64,000 bases of DNA from Alcanivorax profundi (GCF_003597125.1 NZ_QYYA01000005.1:62001-126000); one strand, 5' to 3'; positions 44,837-53,956 are shown, counted from the first letter of the stretch. Made by a program: numbers and translations. The notes: generated from the letters alone by a model not told the origin.

Positions 44837-46743
44837 CAGTGGTGTCCTCCATGCCGGGCGTGGGGATCGTCGGGCGGCTCGCCTGCTGCGTTTGGGTGGG
44901 GGGCGGGTACCACGCGTACTTCCCGGAACATGCCTGCTTCCATGTGGTAGAGCAGGTGACAGTGGTAGGCCCAGCGGCCGAGGGCGTCGGCGCGGACCAG
45001 ATAACTGAGCTTTTCGCCGGGTTTGACGGTGATGGTGTGTTTGCGCAACAGCTTGCCGTTGCCCAGCTCCAGGTCGCTCCACAGGCCATGCAGGTGGATG
45101 GGGTGGGTCATCATGGTGTCGTTCACCAGCGTGATGCGCACCCGTTCGTTGTGGTACAGCTCCAGGGGCTCGGCGTCGGCGAACGCAATGCCATTGAAGC
45201 TCCACATGTAGCGGCTCATGTTACCGGTCAGGTGCAGCACGATTTCACGGTCCGCGTGAAGACTGTCGACAGGGTTATCGACGGTGCTGCCGAGGGTGGT
45301 CATGTCCGCGTAGGTGAGCACTTTCCACGGCCGGTCGCGCAGGCCGATGCCCGGGTCGGCAAGCATGTCGCCGGGGGCCATGGCGCGCATGTCCACGCCG
45401 GGTCCGTATTCGCTGGGAGGATGCTCGATGGCGCTACCCCGTGGGGGCAGGTCCGGGTTGCTGTTGTCGACGGCGAAGGGGGGCGGCGGGGGCGTTGATG
45501 CTTTGGCGCCATGATGCTCATGGCCCATGGCGCTGTGATCCATTCCGTCCATCTTGCCCCTGTCATGTGCCATGCCGTGCTGCACGCCGCCATGGCCGCT
45601 TTCGCCATGCATGGCTCCCATCCCCATTTCTGTGTGTCCGAGCAGGGGCGGCGGATCCATCTCCGGCACCTTGGCGGTCAGGCCCGGGGCCGGGGTCAGG
45701 GTGCCGCGGGCATACCCGGAACGGTCGATACTCTGCGCGAACAGGGTGTAGGCCTGGTGAGCGTCGGGCTCGACGATCACGTCGAGAGTTTCTGCCACGC
45801 CCAGTCGCACTTCATGAAAAGGCACCGGGGTAACCGGCTGGCCGTCCATGGCAACCACGGTCATGTCCAGGCCGGGGATGCGGATATCGAAGAAGGTCAT
45901 GGCGCTGGCGTTGATAAACCGCAGCTTGATGCGCTCACCGGGATTGAACTGGCAGGTCCAGTTGCCGTTTGGGGTCTGGCCGTTCATCAGGTAGGTGTAG
46001 GTATAGCCGGTGACATCGGCCAGGTCGCTTTGGCTCATGCGCATGCTATTCCACATGTGCCGGTCCTTGAGCGTCTGGATCACCCCTTTGTCGCGAAAGT
46101 CCCGCAGGGTGTCGAACACGGTGCGTTCGTTGAAGTTGTAGTAGTGACTCAGTTTCTTGAGCGTGGCGTAGAGCTGTTGCGGGTCTTCGTCGCTCCAGTC
46201 AGACAGCAGCACTACCTGCTCGCGGTCAACCGTGTGGGGATACGGGGTCTTCGGGTCAATGATGATGGAACCATAGAGGCCGGTCTGTTCCTGAAAGCCG
46301 GAGTGGCTGTGGTACCAATAGGTGCCGTTTTGTACCACCGGGAACTGGTAGGTGAACGTTTCCCCCGGTTTGATGCCATCGAAAGACAGGCCGGGAACGC
46401 CATCCATCTGATAGGGCAGCAGCAGGCCGTGCCAGTGAATGGAGCTGGTTTCAGGCAGCAGGTTGGTGATCTTCAGCGTGACGGTGTCGCCTTCGCGCCA
46501 GCGCAGGGTCGGCCCGGGGATGCCGCCGTTGATGGTGGTGGCCGGTCGGGTCTTGCCGGTGAGGTTCACATCGGCGCCGCCCAGGGTCAGATGAAAAGTG
46601 TCACCGCGCAGTTCAGGGGCGCCGGTGTGGCCCTGACGGGCCAGCAGTTGCCGGGGGGCAAGGCCCAGTCCCAGGCCGGCGGTACCCAGCGCGAGTCCCT
46701 GCACGAAGCGTCGGCGCGGCAGGGAAAATCGGTTCTTTTCCAT
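44836..46743 (-). CDS. copA: Periplasmic multicopper oxidase CopA
   Basis: 635 residues with a twin-arginine-type signal (LPRRRFVQGLALGTAGLGLG). The four copper-binding blocks of multicopper oxidases are complete: HWHG near residue 103, HSHSG near 145, HPIHLHG near 550, and HCHLLYHMEAGM near 598. A Met/His-rich stretch around residues 375-420 (GHTEMGMGAMHGESGHGG and following) would bind extra copper. It oxidises Cu(I) and/or sequesters copper in the periplasm. In an operon with copB downstream and the CopL-like gene upstream. Confidence 0.95.
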   Translation of the reverse strand: MEKNRFSLPRRRFVQGLALGTAGLGLGLAPRQLLARQGHTGAPELRGDTFHLTLGGADVNLTGKTRPATTINGGIPGPTLRWREGDTVTLKITNLLPETSSIHWHGLLLPYQMDGVPGLSFDGIKPGETFTYQFPVVQNGTYWYHSHSGFQEQTGLYGSIIIDPKTPYPHTVDREQVVLLSDWSDEDPQQLYATLKKLSHYYNFNERTVFDTLRDFRDKGVIQTLKDRHMWNSMRMSQSDLADVTGYTYTYLMNGQTPNGNWTCQFNPGERIKLRFINASAMTFFDIRIPGLDMTVVAMDGQPVTPVPFHEVRLGVAETLDVIVEPDAHQAYTLFAQSIDRSGYARGTLTPAPGLTAKVPEMDPPPLLGHTEMGMGAMHGESGHGGVQHGMAHDRGKMDGMDHSAMGHEHHGAKASTPPPPPFAVDNSNPDLPPRGSAIEHPPSEYGPGVDMRAMAPGDMLADPGIGLRDRPWKVLTYADMTTLGSTVDNPVDSLHADREIVLHLTGNMSRYMWSFNGIAFADAEPLELYHNERVRITLVNDTMMTHPIHLHGLWSDLELGNGKLLRKHTITVKPGEKLSYLVRADALGRWAYHCHLLYHMEAGMFREVRVVPAPHPNAAGEPPDDPHARHGGHH

Positions 46744-46776
46744 GTTGGTCTCCAGAAGGTTTGAGGAAAAACGGGC

Positions 46777-47223
46777 TCAAACTTTCCGGGACGGTGGGCG
46801 AAGGGGGAGACGGTGGATACCGGGAAACTCTTTTGGGGCCGTTGCAGAGTCAAAACGCAGGGCGGGAGGTTCCTGGCTGGCAGGCAAGTGCAGCAGCAAG
46901 GCGGTGCTGACCTGGCACAGCGTCAGACACTGGCAGGTGTCGCCGTCTTCGCAGTGGGGGTGGTTGTCTTTGGGGGCCGGTCGGTGCAGGGCGTGTTGGC
47001 TGTGCTCCGAGGGGCTGGCAGAGGCGGGTGATGCCTGATGGTGGCAATGGGTCAGGGTGCTGTGATCCATCATCATCGCGCCGGAGGGCGGATGGGGGCC
47101 CGGCGCCATGCTCCCTGCCGTTGCCACAGCATTACCCGTCACCAGCATCAGGGCGGTGACGAGCAGGGCGACCAGGGCCCTGGTGCGGGTGTGGCAACGC
47201 AGGAACAACATCATGGCAGGCAT
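46777..47223 (-). CDS. CopL-like His/Cys/Met-rich secreted protein
   Basis: About 148 residues starting at one of three Met codons (47223, 47214, 47211). The hydrophobic N-terminus (ALVALLVTALMLVTGNAVATA) is a signal peptide. The mature part has MMMDHSTLTHCHHQ and NHPHCEDGDTCQCLTLC, likely copper ligands. Position directly upstream of copA matches copL of Xanthomonas-type copLAB operons, where the product is needed for copper-inducible expression. The frame extends open upstream through lysE, but that part is out of frame with lysE and not coding. Assignment is by position and composition. Confidence 0.65.
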   Translation of the reverse strand: MPAMMLFLRCHTRTRALVALLVTALMLVTGNAVATAGSMAPGPHPPSGAMMMDHSTLTHCHHQASPASASPSEHSQHALHRPAPKDNHPHCEDGDTCQCLTLCQVSTALLLHLPASQEPPALRFDSATAPKEFPGIHRLPLRPPSRKV

Positions 47224-47237
47224 TATGAACCGGGGGG

Positions 47238-47891
47238 CTACCCCCAGGTCAATGCTGGCGGATCCAGCCATAGCGTCTGAGTGATCACGCTGCAGGCAAT
47301 CACCACCAGCAGTACGGCGGTGCCCCGTTCCACCCAGTGATGGTGTTCGCGCAACCAGGGTAAAAAGCGGCTGCGACCCAGTAACAGGGCGACCAGCACG
47401 TACCAGGCACCGTCGATGATCATGGCGGTGAGCGCAATCTGGATTCGGGCGGGCTGGCCCATCTCCGATGACAGGAACTGGCTGAACAGGGCAAGGAAGA
47501 ACAGTGCCACTTTGGGATTGAGGAAGGCCACGGCAAAACCGTCCCAGGCAGCGCCATGTAACACGTTGGACGGGGGGGAGGTGTGTGCCGGTGCCTGCGA
47601 TTGGCGGCTGGCCTGCCAACTTTTCCAAGCCATCCACAACAAAAAGAGGGCCCCCAGCAAGCTGAAGGCCAATTCCAGTCCCGGGTAGCGTTTGAACAGC
47701 ACCGCCATGCCCGCCACGGTGGCGGCTGCCCAGATGCCTACGCCCAGGGCATGGGTGAGGCCGGCAATCGCGCCGGCCTGGGCACCGCCATGCAGGGTGT
47801 GTCGGGTAATCACCGCCAGACTGATGCCTGGCGTCATGGCGCCAAGGGCGCAAATGCTGGCGAGCAACAGCCAGTCGTGTAACGGCAGCAT
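47238..47891 (-). CDS. LysE/RhtB-family exporter
   Basis: 217 residues, about six transmembrane helices. Family features: MTPGISLAVITRHTLHGGAQ near residue 20, FLNPKVALFFLALFSQF near 125, and hydrophobic ends. Members export amino acids or small metabolites. It lies between the DUF411 gene and the CopL-like gene (14 bases before the latter), in the same direction. It may be transcribed with the copper genes, although no link between LysE exporters and copper is established. The substrate is unknown. Confidence 0.85.
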   Translation of the reverse strand: MLPLHDWLLLASICALGAMTPGISLAVITRHTLHGGAQAGAIAGLTHALGVGIWAAATVAGMAVLFKRYPGLELAFSLLGALFLLWMAWKSWQASRQSQAPAHTSPPSNVLHGAAWDGFAVAFLNPKVALFFLALFSQFLSSEMGQPARIQIALTAMIIDGAWYVLVALLLGRSRFLPWLREHHHWVERGTAVLLVVIACSVITQTLWLDPPALTWG

Positions 47892-47956
47892 TCAGAGTCT
47901 CGTTAGGTGAAAGCGGGCACTGTAACGGGTTGGTGTGACAGGTTGAAGAGAAGAGC

Positions 47957-48087
47957 AGCTGCGAGCTATCAGCTTTGAGCTGCGAGCCAAACAATAAAAT
48001 CTCAAAAACGTTTGGTGCGCGGGCAGGGCCTTGGGATATTTTAAGCCCTTTCCGCGACTGGTCGCTCGCAGCTGTTAGCTGTTAATT
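47957..48087. repeat. Heptamer-arm inverted element D (131 bp)
   Basis: Left arm 47957-47984: AGCTGCG, AGCTATC, AGCTTTG, AGCTGCG. Right arm 48060-48087, read on the minus strand: AATTAAC, AGCTAAC, AGCTGCG, AGCGACC. The core is 75 bases. The right arm carries the stop codon of the DUF411 gene. Confidence 0.8.
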
Positions 48088-48588
48088 TCCCGGATGGTGG
48101 CTGAAGACTGCCATGCCGTCTTCATCGAACAACAGCACATCATAGGTATCCACGCGGTCGCCCATTTCCATGCCCGGGGAACCTACGGGCATACCGGGAA
48201 CGGTCAGGCCCTTGCCTTCGGGGCGCTCGGCCAGCAGGCGGTCCACGTCGCTGGCGGGGACATGGCCTTCGATCACGTAGCCATCAATAAAGGCGGTGTG
48301 GCAGGAGCCGCCACCGGGGAGAATGCCGGCTTTTTCCTTGATGGCCTGCATGTTGTCGGTGTCGTGCACTTCCACGGTGTAGCCGTGCTCTTTCATATGA
48401 TCCACCCAGTCACCACAGCAACCGCAAGTGGGCGACTTGTACACTTCCAGCAGCTTGCTGCCGACCTTGTCGTCGGCGGACGCGTGTTGCTGGGCCTTGG
48501 CCGGCTCGCGGGTTTCTGGCTGGGCGGGTTCCTGTTCGCCGCAGGCGGCCATCAACAGAGCAGTTAAAACAACCAGTATTTTTTTCAC
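48082..48588 (-). CDS. DUF411 metal-binding lipoprotein
   Basis: 168 residues with a lipoprotein signal (VLTALLMAACGE). The DUF411 domain (about residues 45-135) has YKSPTCGCCGDWVDHMKEHG, with a CGCC cluster. Further on are GILPGGGSCHTAFIDGYVIEGHVP and GLTVPGMPVGSPGMEMG, with conserved Cys, His and Met residues. This family is repeatedly found in copper and silver resistance loci (CopG/YcnM-like) and is thought to bind Cu in the periplasm. The stop TAA is provided by the arm of repeat element D. Confidence 0.9.
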   Translation of the reverse strand: MKKILVVLTALLMAACGEQEPAQPETREPAKAQQHASADDKVGSKLLEVYKSPTCGCCGDWVDHMKEHGYTVEVHDTDNMQAIKEKAGILPGGGSCHTAFIDGYVIEGHVPASDVDRLLAERPEGKGLTVPGMPVGSPGMEMGDRVDTYDVLLFDEDGMAVFSHHPGN

Positions 48589-48607
48589 GGCAAGTCCTCA
48601 TCATTGT

Positions 48608-48654
48608 TTGCGTGTTGCGTGTTGCGTGTTGCGTGTTGCGTGTTGCGTGTTGCG
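48608..48654. repeat. Perfect heptamer tandem repeat (TTGCGTG x 6.7)
   Basis: Six complete TTGCGTG units (48608-48649) and TTGCG. It fills the 67-base space between the cupredoxin-like gene and the DUF411 gene. A pure repeat of this kind is prone to slippage, which would change the spacing between the two genes. Confidence 0.95.
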
Positions 48655-48655
48655 G

Positions 48656-49024
48656 TCAGTCCACAACCAGTCTGCCTTGATACATCTGCATCTGACAGGT
48701 GAAACGGTATTCGCCGGCGGCGGGATTATCCAGTGTGATGGTGGTGGTTTTGCCGGTGTCCAGAAAGGCACTCACGTCCAGCCCGTGAAAGACCACCTGT
48801 TCCGCACAGGGGGAGGGATCCTTGCGCTGGAAATGCAGGGTCAACGGTTGCCCGGCCCGGGCATGGATGACGGCAGGATCATAGACGCCGTTATCCACGA
48901 TCACCGTGGTTTCACTGACGATCTGCTGCGAGCGTGTTTTGCGGCCACCGGGTTGTGACAGCCAGAACCAGCCAATGATCAGGGCGATCAGCAGCAGGCC
49001 GGCAAGATTGATCAGCAGGGTCAT
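48656..49024 (-). CDS. Membrane-anchored cupredoxin-like protein
   Basis: 122 residues. An N-terminal transmembrane helix (LINLAGLLLIALIIGWFWL) anchors a small beta domain. The Cupredoxin_1-type domain (about residues 35-122) has likely copper ligands in PSPCAEQVVFHGLDV and YRFTCQMQMYQGRL: Cys, His, Cys and Met. It probably binds copper on the periplasmic face next to the copper ATPase. The start overlaps the methyltransferase stop by 4 bases. Similar proteins occur directly next to CopA-type ATPases in other proteobacteria (family knowledge). Confidence 0.85.
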   Translation of the reverse strand: MTLLINLAGLLLIALIIGWFWLSQPGGRKTRSQQIVSETTVIVDNGVYDPAVIHARAGQPLTLHFQRKDPSPCAEQVVFHGLDVSAFLDTGKTTTITLDNPAAGEYRFTCQMQMYQGRLVVD

Positions 49025-49671
49025 GGTTGGCTCTCCGGTTTTCGGGCGGTGACGACCAACCCGGTTTTGTGCATGACCTGGCCGAGAACACTGACGCTGT
49101 CTTCCGGGTGGCGGGTCATCGCGGGTTGTTCAAAGCCGGCATCGGCCAGTGCCTGCATAAGGTCTGGTCCTTCGTAGGTCAGGAAGCCATGCTCGAACAC
49201 GGGCAGGGTCGACATGCTTTGCCGGTCCCGCAAGCCAAGGCAGAGTTGGCCGCCTGGCTTCAGGTGTCGGTAAATCGCGTGCAGGGCTGGCGCGAGAGGT
49301 TGCCAGAAATACACCACGTTGATTGCCAGAATGCCGTGGTAGTGATTTTCCGGCAGGGGCGCCTGGCGAATATCACCGTGGGTAAAACGTACTCCGGGCC
49401 TGAAGCCGTGCAGGGCATCGGCGGCCTTCACCATGTCAGCGGACAGGTCCAGCCCGGTGTAATCAAGATCCGGAGCTTGTGCTAGCAGCGTGGGTAAATG
49501 CCCGGCACTGCCGGGGCCGATTTCCAGCAGCCGTTCGGCACCCTGCAGCGTCAACGCGGCGTAGGTGTTGGCGATGATCGGTTGATTGCTGCTGTTCATG
49601 TTGCCCGCCACGGTGGCGCCGTCGGCGCCTGTGGGCTGACGTAACTGGGCGGCGAGTTGTTCGGGCGTCAT
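49021..49671 (-). CDS. Class I SAM-dependent methyltransferase in the copper operon
   Basis: 216 residues. SAM-binding motif [16 protein letters not shown] near residue 47, then [13 protein letters not shown], the acidic motif [14 protein letters not shown] and [14 protein letters not shown], forming a standard Rossmann-like methyltransferase. It overlaps by 4 bases both the copper ATPase upstream and the cupredoxin-like gene downstream, so it is translated as part of the copper operon. The substrate is unknown; small-molecule methyltransferases of this type act on quinones, thiols or metals. Confidence 0.85.
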   Translation of the reverse strand: MTPEQLAAQLRQPTGADGATVAGNMNSSNQPIIANTYAALTLQGAERLLEIGPGSAGHLPTLLAQAPDLDYTGLDLSADMVKAADALHGFRPGVRFTHGDIRQAPLPENHYHGILAINVVYFWQPLAPALHAIYRHLKPGGQLCLGLRDRQSMSTLPVFEHGFLTYEGPDLMQALADAGFEQPAMTRHPEDSVSVLGQVMHKTGLVVTARKPESQP

Positions 49672-52154
49672 GATTTGGGTTCCTTGCGAGGGGTGAACAG
49701 ACGCAGCCGGTTGGCATTGGTGACCACAGTGACGGAGCTGAGTGACATGGCCGCACCGGCAATCACCGGGCTGAGTAAACTGCCGGTGAAGGGATACAGC
49801 ACCCCGGCGGCAACTGGCACCCCCAGACTGTTGTAGACGAAGGCGCCAAACAGGTTTTGTTTGATGTTGCGTACGGTGGCGGTGGAGATCGCCATGGCAT
49901 CTGCCACCCCGTGCAGGGAACCGCCCATCAGGGTAATGGCGGCGGATTCGATGGCCACGTCGGTGCCGGTGCCGATGGCAAACCCCACATCCGCCTGGGC
50001 CAGTGCAGGGGCATCATTGATACCGTCGCCGACCATGGCCACGGTGCGACCTTCCTGCTGCAGGGCCAGGACTTTCTTCGCCTTGTCTTCCGGCAGTACC
50101 TCGGCCATGACCTCATCGACGCCGGCCTGTTTGGCGATGGCTCTGGCGCTGGCTTCGATATCGCCGGTGATCATGATGACGGTCAGCCCTGCGTCTTTCA
50201 GGCGTGCGATGGCCGCCCGGGAATCGTCCTTGATGCGATCGGCGACACCGATAATGCCTAACAGGGTGTTGCCTTCGGACAGAAACAACGGGGTGGCCCC
50301 CTTGTCGGTCAGGGGCTGGCTGTCGAGGGTGATGCTGACCCCCTCACTTTCCAGCCAGCGACGATTGCCCAGTCGGTACGCCTTGCCTGCCAACGTGGCG
50401 GTGACCCCCTTGCCGTTGAGTGCCTGAAACTGGCTGGCGCTTTCCAGTGACAGCTGTCGCTGTGCGGCCTCGTTGAGGATGGCCATGGCGAGCGGATGCT
50501 CCGAGCCGCGTTCCAGGCTGGCCGCCAGCTGTAGCACAGACGTTTCCTGTTGGCCGTCAGCACAGACGATATCGGTGACCGCGGGTTTGCCTTCGGTAAT
50601 GGTGCCGGTCTTGTCGAGGACGATGGTGTCCAGGGTACTGCTGGTTTGCAGGGCCTCCCCCTGACGAATCAGGATGCCATGCTCGGCCGCTTTGCCGACG
50701 CCGACCATCACCGACATGGGCGTGGCCAGACCCAGCGCACAGGGGCAGGCAATGATCAGTACCGTGGTGGCGCTGATCAGCATGTGGGTGATGCGCGGGT
50801 CGGGCCCCAGGTTGAACCAGACCAGCGCCGAGATTACCGCAATGATCATGATGGTGGGGACAAAGACCGCGGAGACCTGATCGGCCAGCCGGCCAATGGG
50901 GGGCTTGCTGCCCTGGGCTTTTTTTACCAGTGCGACAATTTGCGATAACGCCGTATCGCGCCCCACGGCAGTGGCTTTGTACAGCAGGGTGCCGCCTTCA
51001 TTCAGGGTGCCGGCACTGACCCGGTCCCCTGGTGTCTTCTCCACGGGCATGGGTTCACCGGTGAGCATGGATTCATCGATACGGCTTTGGCCTTCCTGCA
51101 CCTCGCCGTCCACGGCAATTTTTTCCCCGGGGCGCACGCGCAGCAGATCGCCGGTTTGTACCTGCTCCACCGGGATGTCGGTTTCCTTGCCGTCACGCAT
51201 CACCCGCGCCGTCTTGGCGCCCAGATCCAGCAGTCGTTTCACGGCCGCGCTGGTCTTGCCACGAGCGCGGACTTCCAGCGCCTGACCGAGGTTGATCAGG
51301 CCGATGATCATGGCACTGGCCTCGAAGTACACATGCCGGGCGGCCTCGGGCAGGGCGGTTGGCACCAGCACCACGACCATGGAATACCACCAGGCGGCGC
51401 CGGTGCCCAGGGCAATCAGGGTGTCCATGTTGGCGTTGTGATTGCGGCAGGCTTTCCAGGCGCCGATGAAAAAGTGGCGCCCGGCGGTTGCCAGAATCGC
51501 AAGAGTGGCAACGCCGATTGCCAGCCAGATCCACTGACTGGGCTCGCCCGGGCGTACCATCATGTCACCGCCGAGCAGGCCCCAGGCCATCAGGGGGACG
51601 CCCAGGCCAAGCCCCAGCCACATGTGGCGCAGCAGTTGGCGGTAGTGCGCCTGTTGCTGGGCCTCTTGAGCCTCATCGTCGCCCTCATTGGCTTCGCTGG
51701 CGCCATAACCGGCGGCCTCGACGGCCTGTATCAAGGTGTCGGGACGGGCGTGGCCGCGGACGCGGGCAGTGCGATCCGCAAAGTTCATGTCCGCCTGATC
51801 GACACCGGGGGTGTTGCGCAGGGCGCTTTCAATGGTGCGTACGCAGGACGCACAGGTCGCCCCGGTAATATTGAGAATGATGTCGACAGCGTCGCCGGTC
51901 TCGGCAGGAGGGTGGGTGGCCTGTGACGTCGTATGGCATGCCGGAGTCTTTGCAGGGGCATAGCCTGCCCCGGCAATGGCATCCTGCAGCTGCGCTTTGC
52001 TGGTACGGTCGTCGTCCTGATGCACCTGTACCTGTTGCGTCTCCAGGTCCACCTCAATACCCCGAACCCCCGGCAGCGTTTGCAGAGCGCGGCGAATCTT
52101 GTTGGCGCACCCCTGGCAGGTCGCACCGGCAATGGGAAGAATGTGATGTGACAC
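49668..52154 (-). CDS. Copper-translocating P1B-type ATPase
   Basis: 828 residues from GTG 52154. Two N-terminal heavy-metal domains (GATCQGC and GATCASC), eight transmembrane helices, phosphatase motif TGEP, ion-path motif [11 protein letters not shown], phosphorylation site DKTGTITEG, the SEHPLA motif of P1B ATPases, and [12 protein letters not shown]. It exports Cu(I) from the cytoplasm (CopA/CueA group; symbol withheld to avoid confusion with the multicopper oxidase copA). The GTG at 52154 has GGGAGA 7 bases upstream. An in-frame GTG at 52187 lies at the predicted transcription start of the CueR-type promoter and is therefore unlikely. Confidence 0.95.
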   Translation of the reverse strand: MSHHILPIAGATCQGCANKIRRALQTLPGVRGIEVDLETQQVQVHQDDDRTSKAQLQDAIAGAGYAPAKTPACHTTSQATHPPAETGDAVDIILNITGATCASCVRTIESALRNTPGVDQADMNFADRTARVRGHARPDTLIQAVEAAGYGASEANEGDDEAQEAQQQAHYRQLLRHMWLGLGLGVPLMAWGLLGGDMMVRPGEPSQWIWLAIGVATLAILATAGRHFFIGAWKACRNHNANMDTLIALGTGAAWWYSMVVVLVPTALPEAARHVYFEASAMIIGLINLGQALEVRARGKTSAAVKRLLDLGAKTARVMRDGKETDIPVEQVQTGDLLRVRPGEKIAVDGEVQEGQSRIDESMLTGEPMPVEKTPGDRVSAGTLNEGGTLLYKATAVGRDTALSQIVALVKKAQGSKPPIGRLADQVSAVFVPTIMIIAVISALVWFNLGPDPRITHMLISATTVLIIACPCALGLATPMSVMVGVGKAAEHGILIRQGEALQTSSTLDTIVLDKTGTITEGKPAVTDIVCADGQQETSVLQLAASLERGSEHPLAMAILNEAAQRQLSLESASQFQALNGKGVTATLAGKAYRLGNRRWLESEGVSITLDSQPLTDKGATPLFLSEGNTLLGIIGVADRIKDDSRAAIARLKDAGLTVIMITGDIEASARAIAKQAGVDEVMAEVLPEDKAKKVLALQQEGRTVAMVGDGINDAPALAQADVGFAIGTGTDVAIESAAITLMGGSLHGVADAMAISTATVRNIKQNLFGAFVYNSLGVPVAAGVLYPFTGSLLSPVIAGAAMSLSSVTVVTNANRLRLFTPRKEPKS

Positions 52155-52197
52155 GGGTCTTCTCCCTGATGAAGTGGGCTCTGTCACAAATTGTCTA

Positions 52198-52218
52198 ACC
52201 TTGGGGTAACCCCGAGGT
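52198..52218 (-). promoter_or_regulatory. CueR-type (MerR family) operator/promoter
   Basis: On the minus strand TTGACCT, then CGGGGTTACCCC, then AAGGTTA. The palindrome ACCTCGGGGTTACCCCAAGGT (given in plus order at 52198-52218) has the 21-base size of the E. coli copA CueR site. It sits between -35 TTGACC (52216-52221) and a -10 region near 52191-52197, with the long 19-20 base spacer typical of MerR-type promoters. It should drive the whole copper block from the ATPase. No cueR gene is in the window. Confidence 0.85.
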
Positions 52219-52370
52219 CAACCCCTGTGCTATAAATCCGCACCGCCATTGAAAATTTTTATAAAACACCGGAAATAGCGGAACTGATCCGGGGAAATGC
52301 TCTCAATAGAAACACTACACTGAGGCAACTTTGGATGCCGTTGATTCAATTGCGAACGAGGACGACTTTT

Positions 52371-52955
52371 ATGTTGAAAAAAACTTTGCTTGTGTCAGGG
52401 ATTGCACTGGCTGTTGCCGCCCCTGCGATGGCTGAGCAGCGCACTTCTTCCGTGCGTGACAATGGTTTCTCCTACTCGTATGGCCAGCTGGCCTACGATC
52501 GCTGGGATTTCGACGGTGATTGGGATGCGGATGCGCTGAGCGCTGAAGGCAGCTTTGGTCTGGACGAGCATATTTTCCTGCGTGGCGCCCTGCGTTTCTA
52601 CGATGGCGATTACGATATTGATGGCAAACAGCTGTCCGCAGGTGTCGGGTTTCACACCCCGTTGCAGCAAGGTCTGGACTTCGTGACCAGCGCGGACATC
52701 ATTTACGATGACCGTGATTATCGTTTCGGAGATGACGATGATGTGGGTTTTGAGGTTCGTGGCGGTGTGCGTCATGCCACCACCGAAAAGCTCGAGCTGT
52801 CCGGTGGTCTGACCTATATCGACCTGTATGACGATGATTTGGGTGTTTATGGTGAGGGGCTCTTTAAGGTGACTCCTGTTGTGGATCTCGGTGCCCGAGT
52901 GGTTGTGGCCAGCGATCGCGATTCCATTGGTGTGTTCGGTCGTTACAACTTCTAA
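52371..52955 (+). CDS. Outer-membrane beta-barrel protein
   Basis: 194 residues from ATG 52371 (GAGGA 8 bases upstream). Signal peptide LLVSGIALAVAAPAMA. The mature part alternates hydrophobic residues, is rich in Asp, Gly and Tyr, and ends in GVFGRYNF with a terminal Phe, the barrel-insertion signal. About eight strands can be counted. It resembles OmpA-like 'porin family' proteins of Alcanivorax and relatives, with many acidic loops. Function unknown. Monocistronic, with a strong terminator. It is divergent from the copper block but has its own upstream region of 150 bases past the CueR site. Confidence 0.75.
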   Translation: MLKKTLLVSGIALAVAAPAMAEQRTSSVRDNGFSYSYGQLAYDRWDFDGDWDADALSAEGSFGLDEHIFLRGALRFYDGDYDIDGKQLSAGVGFHTPLQQGLDFVTSADIIYDDRDYRFGDDDDVGFEVRGGVRHATTEKLELSGGLTYIDLYDDDLGVYGEGLFKVTPVVDLGARVVVASDRDSIGVFGRYNF

Positions 52956-52975
52956 ACCGGTTGTTGTTAGCGCCT

Positions 52976-53012
52976 AAAAAAGCCCGCCGGGGAATCCCGG
53001 CGGGCTTTTTTT
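52976..53012. terminator. Bidirectional terminator
   Basis: AAAAAAGCCCGCCGGG, a GAAT loop, CCCGGCGGGC and TTTTTTT. It lies between the convergent barrel gene and the imelysin-like gene. Confidence 0.95.
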
Positions 53013-53047
53013 AGGCTTATTGTGCAGGCGATGAGATCAAAAGGCGT

Positions 53048-53956
53048 CTACAGGGTGGTGGTTTCCTGCCATTGCATAATGGCTTCCCAGCCGCTGTCGT
53101 GGCTTTGTTCCAGGGCCTCTCTAATGCCCGGCTGGCTGCGCTCCCAGTCTTCGATGACGCTCTCCGGCAGCGCCTGAAGTCCGCTGAGCAAGTGGCTCTC
53201 CAGACCGTCCCGAATGCCCTCGGGAATAACCAATTCATTGTCTTCCAGGGGGAGTGCCTGTTTTTGCTGGCGGCCCAGCAGGGTGCCAAGACCGCAGTGA
53301 AGATCTGCTGCGGTCAGAGTGGCGTCACTGATCAATGTTCGGTAGTCCGCGATCAGCTGCTCGCTGGCAAGCGCAAGCCACTGCCGGCGACGAGCCATGC
53401 TGTCCTCTTCGCCGATGAAAGCGTTCAGGGGCTTGGGCAAAGCAGCCGTGCCATTGAGCACCACGAACAACGCGGCAAAGCCCAGGCTGGCCTCGGCGCT
53501 GTCGGTAGCGCCGTGCTGGGTGCGTAGTGTCTTGCGAGACATTTCCAGATACGGGTCACTGATCAGACCTGAGTCGGGCCACTCGGGCAGGGCGTCAATA
53601 TAGCCGGGGTAAAGTGGCCAGCTATCCAGGCGGTCCAGAATAAGCTGTTGCTCCAGCTGGCAGGCCCGCGCGGCGGGCAGAAGGTAGTGTCCGGCCAGTG
53701 TTTTGTACCACTGTGTCAGTGTCTCCCGCAGTTGTTTCAGTGAGGCGTTTTCCGGATTTCGATCAAACTGGCTCAGAGCGTGCTGCCACTGGGCTGCGGC
53801 TTGCTCAAACTGGTCGCTGCTGGTTTGTTGCCAGTCGGCAACAGGGATGCCCGGGAGCAGGGGGGAGTCCTGTTCCGGCGGTGCGGAGTCGGTGTTGCTG
53901 GATTGTTCGCAAGCCATCAGGAGCAAAGCCAGCAAGCTGGCCAGCAAATAACGCAT
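53048..53956 (-). CDS. Imelysin-like lipoprotein with altered motif
   Basis: About 302 residues. Lipoprotein signal (LLASLLALLLMAC). The helical body has an imelysin/peptidase M75-like layout: QWYKTLAGHYLLPAARACQ, RLDSWPLYPGYIDALPE, then LGFAALFVVLNG. The last corresponds to the GxHxxE motif (GFHALEFLLWG type), but the His and Glu are replaced. Imelysin-like proteins are periplasmic and are often encoded with iron-uptake genes. Here there is no such neighbour. The family assignment is moderate and based on the position of these motifs. GTG 53965 is an alternative start. Confidence 0.6.
   Translation of the reverse strand: MRYLLASLLALLLMACEQSSNTDSAPPEQDSPLLPGIPVADWQQTSSDQFEQAAAQWQHALSQFDRNPENASLKQLRETLTQWYKTLAGHYLLPAARACQLEQQLILDRLDSWPLYPGYIDALPEWPDSGLISDPYLEMSRKTLRTQHGATDSAEASLGFAALFVVLNGTAALPKPLNAFIGEEDSMARRRQWLALASEQLIADYRTLISDATLTAADLHCGLGTLLGRQQKQALPLEDNELVIPEGIRDGLESHLLSGLQALPESVIEDWERSQPGIREALEQSHDSGWEAIMQWQETTTL

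Noticed and set aside
44837-45205. N-terminal extension of CopB into the copA region
   Set aside because: The frame is open only as an overlap with copA; the signal peptide begins at 44836, right at the copA stop.
45511-46764. 417-residue plus-strand open frame opposite the multicopper oxidase gene
   Set aside because: Antisense shadow; CopA on the other strand has all four copper motifs.
48608-48654. CRISPR-like appearance of the tandem array
   Set aside because: Units are 7 bp with no spacers and there are no cas genes; it is a simple tandem repeat.
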